The notes beneath the pieces were generated by a model. It saw only the letters and a program-made list of their open reading frames with translations, was not told the origin of the DNA and did not search any database. DNA of 64,000 nt from Athripsodes cinereus. Taxonomy: Eukaryota > Arthropoda > Insecta > Trichoptera > Leptoceridae. The DNA lies in assembly GCA_947579605.1 (NCBI GenBank), contig OX388309.1:22139071-22203070 (forward strand), read 5' to 3'. Positions 54,350 to 64,000 of this stretch are shown in pieces. Position numbers and translations under genes: made by a program. Position 1 is the stretch's first letter, and every line of letters starts with the position of its first letter.

Positions 54350-54544
54350 TTGGTTGTTGATCGTAAAACCAAATGTCGATCATGTTGTAATAATAAACCT
54401 TCTAATACGAGCATGGTTTGTCGGACCAAGTACTGTGCCAGTCCGGCGAAATTTACGGATAAAGTACAGACAAATCGGAATCTTGATATATCCGGAAAAA
54501 TGAAAATGTCAACATTTTCGATTAAGCACAACTATAAACTATAA
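54350..54544 (+). pseudogene. Cys-rich segment, possible piggyBac C-terminus
   Basis: The plus frame reads VVDRKTKCRSCCNNK, then TSMVCRTKYCASP. The C-x2-C plus TSMVC...C spacing resembles the cysteine-rich C-terminal domain of piggyBac transposases (+KC+.C ... T...C..C). There is no ATG in frame, a stop lies just upstream, and the second half of the zinc-binding pattern is not intact. A chance frame is a real alternative. Confidence 0.25.
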
Positions 54545-55440
54545 TGTTCAAGTTATACACAATAACGCCGTCTATACTTTTGCGAGTTACAAAATTCGCC
54601 CACATGTAAAGCACTTGTAAAACAAATCTCGATCAAAACCTATCCGTTGTAAAATTAAGTACCTACGACATTGTCTTCAAATTTGTTTAATAACCTATAT
54701 GACAACAACAGTATTGCCAATGTCAAAATTTGACAGGATTATCATTTTCCATAAAGATATTTGTTCTAATCTGACAGCTATATTATTCTATGGGAGAAAC
54801 TTTAGAAACGTTGTCAGTAACGTATTCGAAATAATAATTTCGTAAGTGCAAATGTCTCATATACCTAAAACATAACCGCAGGCGAACCATTATTTAGAAT
54901 ATAAAGGTCATAATGTTAACTCGGTAGTGTCAGACACAAAAGTAAAGCGTAGAGTCACAGGTGTCCAATTGAACACAATCAGGATTGTCAAATATTGACA
55001 ATTAAAACAAATGTATGGCATTAAATGTAGTTTATGTAGATTAAAATTACACTTGAAGATTTTACCTAGAAAACCCGCCAAAGTGCTGACTATTCAAACA
55101 AAATTATTCACGCATAAAAAGTACGCATTAAATCGTGGTTTTGTTTTATGCAAAGCGTTCATTCAGTTGATTTTGGAAGAGTGTTTAAAATATTTTATTA
55201 TACCTAAAGCATGGTTTATCGTAAAATATCTCAAAAGTGTTGACATGAATGTCAAGATAAATGTAAAAATACCAACTTTATATCAAACTATGATCTATAT
55301 AGAATTGATAAAGGTTTAAGGTAAGAATATAAAAAATAAACATACAATTTTAGTTCTCATTCAAAAAATTTGCAAAATATGATGCATACTGTTATAAAAT
55401 ACTATGAAAAAATATTAAATGTAACGAGATATTATATTTG
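54545..55440. other. No gene recognised
   Basis: Contains the 102-codon frame 55011-55319, which has an ATG and basic, hydrophobic composition but no known motif, and lies in AT-rich DNA. I treat it as unsupported. Confidence 0.5.
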
Positions 55441-55613
55441 TGGTAATCGTGTCCATATAGACACGACTATTTTCTGAAAAGTAGGAACAAACATCTTCAT
55501 TTTGATTTATTTTATATGTATATAGTGTTGTAAATGCTGTTGCGTTCTAAAAAATAAAATTGTGTTATCATACATAAAAAAAAATGTCTATGTGGACACA
55601 TATGCCACTACCA
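55441..55613. mobile_element. Candidate small inverted-repeat element
   Basis: TGGTAATCG then TGTCCATATAGACA at the left and, inverted from 55613, TGGTAGTGGCATATGTGTCC then ACATAGACA at the right, differing by a 5-base indel and few substitutions. The spacer is about 115 bases, AT-rich and non-coding. No target-site duplication is clear. Confidence 0.4.
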
Positions 55614-55871
55614 AGCCGTGTACCTAAATAATTTGAAAGCTGAAATTTTAATGTCATAGGTGAAGAAAACTTCTCTTCTCTTTATTACTACTGTAACAAA
55701 TATGTGAGTTTGTTACATAATATGTATGTTTGTTCATTAACGATACCTTTTAATAAAGGTTACCTAACTTTCCTTCAATCAGAAAAATAACACAAGGGCA
55801 GAAAATCCAATACCATCGCCTTTTTAGTGACAAAATACGTAGGTATCTAATGTTGAAATAGAAGGAGAGTA
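55614..55871. other. No gene recognised
   Basis: AT-rich spacer. Confidence 0.5.
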
Positions 55872-56066
55872 CCTAAATCCAATTGCACTGCATCTCAACT
55901 TTTTCTCGAGAGCACAGAATAAAAACATACTTCCTAGAGAATGTCTGCGCCAAAATACGAGTAACATGTTTCGAGATATTCCTTGCACTCTGGAGTCGTT
56001 GTTACGGAAATGATGTACTGTGAAAGAAAGATGTCCAGGCCATCGGAAAACTGAAATTTTTACCTT
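55872..56066 (-). pseudogene. LINE-R relic
   Basis: In the minus frame VFRWPGHLSFTVHHFRNNDS, then RVQGIS, aligns to LINE-R GFRRPGRPSFTIHRSYDNDI, then RAQGMS. TTTTTCTCGAGAGCACAGAA and TCGTTGTTACGGAAATGATG also fit. It lacks the tail and both ends. Confidence 0.75.
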
Positions 56067-56231
56067 TAGCACATTTCTGGACGATGAAATTATAAGTATA
56101 GTTGTTTTAGCTAGATAATACCTACATTTAAGCATAGAAAGTGAACTGAAAATGACTTATATTTTTTTTAGTAAATATAAATAATGTTTATCATTTCTCA
56201 GATAAGAAAAAATCTAGGATATAAATAGTCA

Positions 56232-56758
56232 CATTATTATTATTATTTCATATCTCATTTATTTAACAAAACAATATTAGAATCTACATTTTGAACACAA
56301 TATAAGATTAACAATAAAATTTAAATATAAAATAAAATATCAAAATAAGATTATATTCAAGATGTTCGAATATTATTCGAGTTGATTCTTCCACGATGTC
56401 CTATGAAAATAGTACAATCATGGGAGATCACTTACAGAGCTACAGGGACAAAAACCTTCTAACTCTCTTGGTGGACGATAGAAGAACAGCCTTCTGCATG
56501 CTGTATTTGAGCCTGTCAATTACTCCCAGTTTTCTGAGATTGCTTGATAGACTCATACATAGGTATTAAACCATTCACAGACAACACTATGGGCACGATG
56601 ATTGTGGTATGTGTTCTACACATATCTATGATTTCGTGAGCAAGATATTTTATTATCTTATCTTGCTCAGCTTTATTTAAATTTTCATCGTGTTGTTTAG
56701 TGTTGTCTACGATATAAAGTATAGTATTGATAGTTATTTTAAGAGAAACCAAGTTCAA
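56232..56758 (-). pseudogene. LINE C-terminus of the IVPIV-SVNGLIP type, decayed
   Basis: The minus frame reads ENLNKAEQDKIIKYLAHEII, then THTTIIVPIVLSVNGLIP. After a frameshift near 56515, DRLKYSMQKAVLLSSTKRVR then RFLSL ends at a stop (56440-56442). This is the terminal region of an animal LINE lineage whose proteins end ..iVPIV.S.NG.IP ... QKAVLL.T.R.VR+FL. About 200 bases of 3' UTR follow, with an (AAT)n tail at 56235-56247. Neighbouring domains are lost by 5' truncation. It is probably the same lineage as 14001-14249. Confidence 0.75.
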
Positions 56759-58260
56759 AACTAGTAAATATAACTATTATATATACATATTATATATGTG
56801 ATATTATAAAGATCTTGAGAATCCAAAATGTGAACTTTTTTCATTTTGCGATAACGCATACTTGAGAATAACGTACGCAATTTGCGATAACGTCATTTCA
56901 ACGTATTATAACTGTTATTTCTTATTACTTTGTGACAACTTTTATGGCTTATGTTACCATAACAAATTTCAAGAATATTATTTGTACGACTGAAAATCAG
57001 AAAATATCTTTCCAAATACCAAGTACGAAATTTCGCACATCTTTTTTACAACTTTTATAAAAGCTATCCCTTTTCTTGTGTTATAATAATAAAAAAAAAC
57101 AAATATTTTTTTTTATAATTTCTTAGCTTTTTATTTTTCGTATCTGTAAAAACAGTAAGATATTATGAAAAGCAAGCATCACAAAATCCATGACGCACTA
57201 ATACGTTGAATAATTTCGTTTTATTTAATCACAACGTAAACAGACAACATATTCATTCCTTTTATTTGCAAGTAAATGTTGTCATATCAAAGATAATGGC
57301 TTGATTCTAAAGCCTGAACATATTTTTCCGCACCATTTGCGTGTCTCAAGCTCCGACATTTTGATTCTTCGGCCCGACATTTTGACGATACAAAGGTGAA
57401 TCCTGCTTGTTCATTTATCTAATTTAAATACCATAATTTACACTTAATGGAAACCTTGCGTTTCTATTCTATAAATGTACCTATCTTATTTTCTGTACGT
57501 CATTGCTTTAGCAATTTCCGGACCTTGAATAATTTAGGAAACAAATCTGAATCCTAAACAAATGCAGAAGGTACACAGTAGGTATAAATATGTATTGATT
57601 GTATTGTATAGGTAACCAAGTATTTTGGATGTAATTTTGGAGTAAAATATAATGGGATATGCCAAATATTATTGACAGGATGCCAATAATACTCAATTCA
57701 TTGAATCAGGGGTAAAGAATAAAAATTCTAAGAATAAAATTTACATTATTCAATTCATCATACATAACTTTTTCATTTGATAGTTCAGATAATTTTATTG
57801 TTTCACGTCTTTAGAAGTTTTACTTAACAAGTTTATTTAGTATAACATTAATTTCCCCAGTATAAATAAAAGTGGTTTTATGGCTTCATATTCAGCAGGT
57901 AAATTTGTATGTATATTGGTAGAATTTTCATAAACATTCAAAAACTAATGTTTTCCTGAACCATTTCTAAGAAAAAAATATTTTATCTAGGTGAAAAGTT
58001 TGTAATGTGAATCTTGAAAATTAATACACTTAGTTAGATATCTTCAACATTTCACAACTCCTTATTGTTCTTGAAAACCCAATATCTTATTTTCAGTGAA
58101 ATTATTTACCTTAGATATTAAGTCAAACAATACGAGTATAGGTACTCTAAATTACTGTTTTCACAAACCAGGTTTCAAGAACTTCTATCCTCATCTTCAG
58201 TTAAATATAAGGTTTTGTAACATAAAAATTACTTCTATATTTTGCAATTCACACGAGTAT
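56759..58260. other. No gene recognised
   Basis: AT-rich. TTGCGATAACG occurs at about 56848 and 56881 and CGACATTTTGA at about 57354 and 57375: short local repeats only. Confidence 0.55.
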
Positions 58261-58757
58261 AATGGAACCAGCTTCCACTAAAAACCCGTACTTGTACTTC
58301 TTTTTATACCTTCAAGAAAGAAGTTAATGGTTGCTAGTCTTCTGTCTCATCTACTTATTGGGAGGTTCCCCATGGTTTTAATTTTTTTTGTGTATTCATA
58401 CACAATGAGCAGTCATGCCCCATTCCTACCACTTTATCCCATCCCCGTATCCTATCATCTATGTCGTATCGCGTATCCGGAATTGTTTATTTTGTTTTTA
58501 TATTCAAGTAATTTTATATTTTATGTGTATATTTGTTTTAGTTTCTATATATACGTATATATTTTTAATTATTTATTTACTTTATTTACTTACTATTTTT
58601 ATTTTATTTTTTGTTTAATGGGTTAGTTGGAAGATATCGCGCTTCTGCAATAAACTCTCCCATTACACAGATTTATCTGTCTGGTTCTACAATGTTTATA
58701 TTTTAATAATGTTTGTTTTTTTTGTACAATAAAGATTATTAGGTATTATTATTATAA
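58261..58757 (+). mobile_element. LINE-J, 5'-truncated 3' copy
   Basis: Starts within the last 25 codons of the LINE-J frame (TGGAACCAGCTTCCACTAAA aligned to 44227) and continues through the stop region (GTTAATGGTTGCTAG), a C-rich patch and the conserved core GGTTAGTTGGAAGATATCGC. It ends at TTGTACAATAAAGATTATTA and a short ATT tail. One mismatch lies in the core stem (GCAAT for GCGAT). Divergence from 44227-44907 is substantial, so it is not a copy of that exact insertion. The 99-codon frame inside is UTR. Confidence 0.85.
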
Positions 58758-60162
58758 TACTATTTTGCAAACTAAACAATTTTATATGTCTCAACACAAC
58801 GAACTTCATGACTTAAACCCATAATATTTGCTAATATAAGTTATGACTTACTTCATATTTAAACGTTTTTTTTTTCAAATCTTAATATGGTAAACGGAAT
58901 TATTAGCCTACAAAATCTTTTTATCGATTGTAATATCGCGTCTACCATGTACAAGTATATGGTATACTTATTATTATACCTATCTCTAACCGATCAATAA
59001 ACGATTCAACTGTTATATTGTTTGAAGTAATCTTACTCTGCATAATGCTTTTTATACATTAATGGATTAGTTGATGCCTGTCTGATACGCAGATATACTT
59101 ACAAAGTTTGTAAAATTGGTGATGTTTTGTAAAAGTACTTTCTTTTATTGAGGCAGGTAATAAAATCGTAATATTTTCAAGTGTTTTTCATACGTTTAAA
59201 TAGGCGGTTAGTAGCCTGATACTATTAGAGCTTACGACTTGCACACAAATTACTCTAAAATGAAAAAGGCCATGGCACTAGTAACTTAATTTAAATTATT
59301 TAATGCTTTATGGCCAAATGTAAAAACTGTGATTAAGTTGAGTTACAAAACAAGTTTCTTTATTTGTTTGAAAATATTCTTTCATTTTCTGATGAGTGAC
59401 AATCCGATACTTTTTGATAAAAAATATATGTAGTTAATTTCTCTGGCGATTTAATTTGCGTTTCAATGAATAGGGGAAACTGTCACCGTCCAGGCGGTTA
59501 CTACTGATAGCGGATATTTGAAAAGCGGCTAATAGTACAAACTGTCGGTATGAGATACGAGTTCAGTATTACAATCTAGTTAAGTAGGTAGTGTAGTAGT
59601 GAGCTTCGTACTATTATTATTATTAGTAACTAACGAATAAACCAGCCGTTAGTTACGCCGCTACCGCCACACCTATAAAGTTCTTATTCCGTCCTCTTCC
59701 AATGGTCTTCTGACTGGTGTTGGTGTTTTAGTAACGTCCATACATTATTATTACTACTAGCTTTCAAACCTGAAAACATTTATCGAAAATTTTCCGTGGA
59801 AAAAAATACTTAGGTCTTTCATTTTTGTCAGAGGTGTCGTGATATATGCATAAATGAGGTTGCATTCGCATGCTTTAATATTGAAAGACGATTCATTCAG
59901 ATCAGCCCACGTACAAGGTTTTTGTTGGCAATCTCCCAGCGTTTCGCCTAGGAATAAGGTAATGAGATGGCAACTTGACTCATTTAATAGAAGACAGCAA
60001 TCACCTATTAAAATAATATGATACCGATACAGATGAAATAAGAAAATCGTAGCTAAGTGGGTATTTATTCAGAGTTTTAACGACAGTTGTTAACAGGAGA
60101 CATTAATTGTGGCACATTTTCTGTCATCATCTTGACCAGTAAGCGAAGTTTGTTTAAATTTG

Positions 60163-60202
<40 letters not shown>

Positions 60203-61170
60203 TTATTCAAATAATAATATCGTCTTTACATTTTCATTATAACACAGTTGAACATACTTAATACAATCACAAAAAATGTCTTCCACACTAGCCATAGGGC
60301 TGTGTTGTGGCAGAAATACAAATGAGATACAAAACAATAGAGCTTTTGAAGTTAGCAAAAATAAAAAAAGAAAGCTAAAACCTTACAATTAATTAATAAA
60401 AAACATCTAGTCAAACAAAATCAATTATTTACAAACATGTCTCCACAATACGGTCAATTACAAAAATAAACACACACTACAATACAAAAATGGGTCAGAG
60501 AATAATCTAGTAATGTCAATGAGTGAAATCTGTCTGCGAATGAGTCATTATTGGCTGTGTTAGTTGGGTTAGTAATAATTGTCATGAACGTCAGTATATA
60601 AGTCTTCAATAATGAGATGGTGAGTTTTCCAATGCTCACGCCAGTGCACTGGGCTTCGCAATGAGCCCCGAATGCCAGCAAAAGCCAGTGAATGAGCGAT
60701 AATCCTTAAATACTTTCCATAGTGTGCATATTGTAAAGATGGTACTATTTTTTTTTATTTATTTTCATAGCTGGTTAAAAAACACACATGTGAACAGAAT
60801 AAAATTATTACATGGAGATTATCCTCTGTGGACTGTGTCTAATTTATAGGATTCAGAGCGCATTGATTACTCAACATAAATATTGATTTCTCATACTACG
60901 CCAATGCATTTTGGAAAATTCTCCAATCTATCAGTTATGTACAGTAAAACAAACATTATCCTTATGTTTCCAACATTTTGATTTCTCGATGATTTCTTTG
61001 GAGAATACCTATGTGTTTGTGACACATAGTTTTAATTTTAAATGAACATTGTCAATTTTAACGAACACCAGTTCCACATTTTTGATCCACTCTAAACATT
61101 GGAATAATTACCAGATTCATATCAATATTAAATGCGCTTTGAGCGATCTTTCTTTTGTGCCCTCGGTAAC
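58758..61170. other. No gene; (AAT)n microsatellite 60166-60201
   Basis: AT-rich apart from patches at 59470-59560 and 59640-59720. The AAT run followed by AATTTATTCAAATAATAATA may be the tail of a minus-strand LINE whose body is not recognisable; the minus frame 60454-60681 has no motif. Confidence 0.5.
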
Positions 61171-61310
61171 ATTGCACCCTAGTTTGTGGCAAGCAAACTG
61201 CGAGCTAATTATTTGTACCTGGAAGCGGCGGTGGACAGGGATCACTGGAGGAGGTACCTAGGCGCAATGGGCCCCCGACCCAACTGGGACAAGTGGAAGA
61301 AGATGTACCT
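61171..61310 (+). pseudogene. Possible RTE-like LINE terminus
   Basis: In one plus frame YLEAAVDRDHWRRYLGAMGP, then RPNWDKWKKMY, resembles the final 'A.DR..WR' segment of RTE-type LINE proteins. GC is higher than the surroundings. No tail or upstream motif was found. Confidence 0.4.
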
Positions 61311-62290
61311 ATGTATATCAATATAAAAACATAAAATAATATAACAAGCGAACCTAGTATATAAGAAATATTTCTAATCAGTCTAATGAGCTGTGAAATT
61401 TAACACAAAATAAATAAAAAATGTCCTATAATGTTAAAAATTACAAGTAACTGCCGAGTAAGAATGCTAATATATATCATGATATGAATGTAATTGCAAA
61501 ATATTAAACTCAAAATAACATTATTAAATTTACGTTTGCCCATAGTTATAGGAAAATTTTATTTATATAAGAACAGTGGTAGATATCTGCCATACATCAC
61601 TATGCTTCCTAGTAGATGAAATCAGTAGTAGGTACATACCTACTACAAGTTGTCTTGTACAATGTCTAAATATCAAGGTTAGATTATTAACAAAGAAACA
61701 CTTCAAAACGCGGCTAACCAAAGGCCAGTAGACGTACTAGAAGTAGAGCTTAGAAGTATCAAAGTATAGTGTGGGTGGATATTATAAAGTAGATATTCTT
61801 TTGTTATTGTTACAGTTTCAAAAGGAGATCATTTCAATGGCAGTTGTGCTTTGTTGTATTTAATAACTGTGAGAAATATTATCACTGTTATCTATCTATT
61901 TTTAAATAGTGATGATATGTCTAAGTGTTAGTAGTTGAGAGAAGATATATTATGTACATTAGTCTGATATTTTGTTACAATTTATAAGTAAATTAATTCT
62001 ACTTTACTTTTATACGTGGGATGTGTACTAAAGTGGGATGTGGTTTAACTAAAGTACACCAATGTTGCAAACTTCAAAGTTCTAAAATCTCTCGGTTCTA
62101 AAGAAAGCCTTCACATTATTTATCATAGTTCTATTTATCCGTGAAGTTATATTATTATTATTGTATTATAAATTAAGTAGTTTTCATAAGTATTCGGTTT
62201 CAGACAGTTTTCTGAAAAAAATATAAGAAAATATATTAGCTATATTAAAACACTCTCAGAGTAGATAAAAATTGTTTATTCCACGTGTAT
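61311..62290. other. No gene recognised
   Basis: AT-rich; GTAGGTACATACCTAC near 61627 is a short palindromic run. Confidence 0.6.
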
Positions 62291-62436
62291 ATATTTATTT
62301 ATTTTATTAATTCATTCTTAACTGTACATTGATCACAATAATACAATTTCATAGTAAAATGCATTCAAATAAGATATCATCAATATGCAGAGGGCGAGTT
62401 TATTGCAGAGGTGCGATCTCTTCCAACTAACTCAAA
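62291..62436 (-). mobile_element. LINE-J 3'-UTR copy, AAAT-tailed subfamily
   Basis: On the minus strand GAGTTAGTTGGAAGAGATCG then CACCTCTGCAATAAACTCGC, followed by TATTGATGATATC ... ATCAATGTACAGTTAAGAAT and an AATAAAATAAATAAAT tail. It aligns throughout with 4635-4777. The core hairpin has one mismatch. Confidence 0.75.
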
Positions 62437-62499
62437 AGATAAAAGGACACAAAAGGATAAAAAAAAATTGTCAACAAGTTTACAAGTCTTCCGATAACT

Positions 62500-62612
62500 T
62501 GGACTACCTTCTTTCACAATCCGTTTCTATGAGAATGCCATCAGGCCATCAGGAATGTCTTGAGAACTTATGACTCGATTGACACGAAAACGCTTCTAAT
62601 AGAGGAGGATGA
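62500..62612 (+). pseudogene. LINE-R relic
   Basis: CTTTCACAATCCGTTTCTAT, CAGGAATGTCTTGAGAACTT and GACACGAAAACGCTTCTAAT then AGAGGAGGATG correspond to 4076-4175 of the young LINE-R, with indels that destroy the frame. Confidence 0.5.
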
Positions 62613-64000
62613 TTTAGAGCTTGTGTTTCTAGGATGAACATTTAAAATCGATTGCATACATCTAACCTTAGAATATAAGCTCTAATTCATACAATAATAC
62701 AAAAAATTCTCAACAAAAGAAACAAAGTACTTATCATCCCTCATCATCATTCATTTTCCATTATCAAACATTATGAAGGTATTTGGTACTTACTCATATA
62801 ACAAGATCACCGCTACTAACAATATCAATGTGTACGTCGGTACATAATGTAATAAATGAATGGATGCGCCACCTCCATTCATTCACAGATGGACAAACAA
62901 ACATCCAATGTCTTGGACTATGTAACATTGTCGTTATGATTGATTAACAGTAGGTACCTATCTGCTTGAAGATAAATAGATATTATTATTTGATACTTGA
63001 ATGTATTCTAACACTCTGACAGAAACCGATTTCCAGTAGATGTCTGTTTTTGTAAATAAAAATTCGTTCTGCACTCCAAAACAAGCGATATGATTTTGGT
63101 ATATAAGTCTATGGTGAACAAACATTTTAATATACCTATTGATTTATTGCGAAATTGATGTTATATTCTATTATGTACATTTCATCAAATTACATTATTT
63201 GAATCATCTTAATATTTAACTGAGCATTTATACGACTCAGAAAACAGGCAAGATAAGTGTTGAAAATATTAAGCTAGATTATTGAATGATGTGTTAAATA
63301 TTTCTGGATGTAGTGGAACCAAGAGAGAGAGGAGTGGAAAATCATAGCAGAGCCTTATATTCAAAGGTGGACCTAAAATGGCTAAATATTGAAATATTCT
63401 CTTTCCCAGATATTTCAGGAGTCGAATAACTATCCGTTCATATTTTTTTAGGCCTTGACAATCAAGAGCATAGACTCTATCGAGTCTATCAGTACAACTA
63501 AGACAGAATTAATATCTCCGATCCTACAGATCAGCAGGCGGTGAATTCGGCTGATATTACAGATCCCACCATGAGACTTACACATTCACGATAACTTTAA
63601 GGCATATAGTTGTAGAAGAAAATGACATAATAAGTGCACTCTTGTTCGGTCAAAGTGAAATAAATTAATACGAAAATTATTATTTGAGATTTAATTCGGT
63701 CAAAAGCCGAAAGAAGCCGGCCAAGACCGAAACAATTGCAACCGATCATGGTGTTATGAAACTATCATTTATTACCATGAATCTAATAGTATCCACTTGT
63801 AGTGGCATCAATACAAATTATGTAGGTAGGTATTTTGAGAACGACGGTTCTTAATACTTCCATCTAACATTAATTTACAATATTCACACAACACGTAACT
63901 GAAACACAAGCCATATCCTAAACAATACTATTAATAGATATTATGATTTGCAATGCTTAATTTTATAAACAAATAGGAAATGTAATATCCTACGAAATTA
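62613..64000. other. No gene recognised
   Basis: AT-rich to the window end. A less AT-rich patch at 63470-63560 and GCCGAAAGAAGCCGGCCAAG near 63707 match nothing recognised. Confidence 0.55.

Noticed and set aside
55011..55319. 102-codon ATG-started frame as a host gene
   Set aside because: No domain, AT-driven composition, no splice or promoter context; expected by chance in 64 kb of AT-rich DNA.
58327..58626. 99-codon frame
   Set aside because: Lies in the 3' UTR of a truncated LINE-J copy; low-complexity hydrophobic composition.
61049..61261. 70-codon plus frame
   Set aside because: The better LINE-like reading is in another frame over 61171-61310; this one has no motif.

Overview
This window reads as AT-rich, intergenic or intronic insect chromatin. 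Evidence is the low GC by eye, frequent GTAGGTA-type runs, and non-LTR retrotransposons, SINEs and MITEs of arthropod type. I cannot separate Hemiptera from Lepidoptera. I recognise no host protein gene and no ordinary functional RNA gene. The only long intact reading frame is one retrotransposon polyprotein (41291-44302).

Repeat families, named here for cross-reference. LINE-J is a Jockey/CR1-group element: one near-complete copy (about 40440-44907), one 3' copy (58261-58757) and two 3'-UTR copies on the minus strand (4635-4777, 62291-62436). LINE-R is an RTE-like family with an (ATG)n tail; three young 5'-truncated copies have perfect 10-12 bp target-site duplications (3768-4228, 25287-25542, 34499-34611) and several copies are old. 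LINE-K is a second RTE-like family (39721-40140, 19029-19165). SINE-A is a roughly 245-260 bp TAG-tailed element with at least 17 complete or partial copies; its last 40 or so bases resemble the 3' end of LINE-K, which suggests LINE-K supplies its mobilising machinery. There is also one tRNA-derived SINE (27327-27452), decayed LINE C-termini of other lineages (8060-8512, 14001-14249, 17835-18193, 56232-56758, 61171-61310), and several MITEs: a hAT-like one (38171-38433), TA-flanked ones (24552-24801, about 21595-21777), a foldback (16892-17051) and a long-palindrome family with two copies (35500-35710, 52037-53650).

Layout. 1-16 kb is mostly unannotatable AT-rich DNA with scattered SINE-A and LINE remnants. 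16-25 kb holds nested and paired SINE-A copies, a 258-bp duplication flanking a SINE-A, and three MITE-like elements. 25-37 kb is dense in LINE-R and SINE-A insertions, many datable by nesting. 38-45 kb holds the hAT-like MITE, LINE-K and the intact LINE-J. 45-64 kb is older debris; its most informative locus is the triple nest at 51915-53800 (LINE-R interrupted by a palindromic MITE, interrupted by a 1.4-kb TTAA-flanked element).

As a system, the window is a record of LINE/SINE parasitism. Shared 3' ends, conserved 3' hairpins and target-site duplications show which element probably copied which, and nesting gives the relative order. I found no previously unknown protein-coding system.
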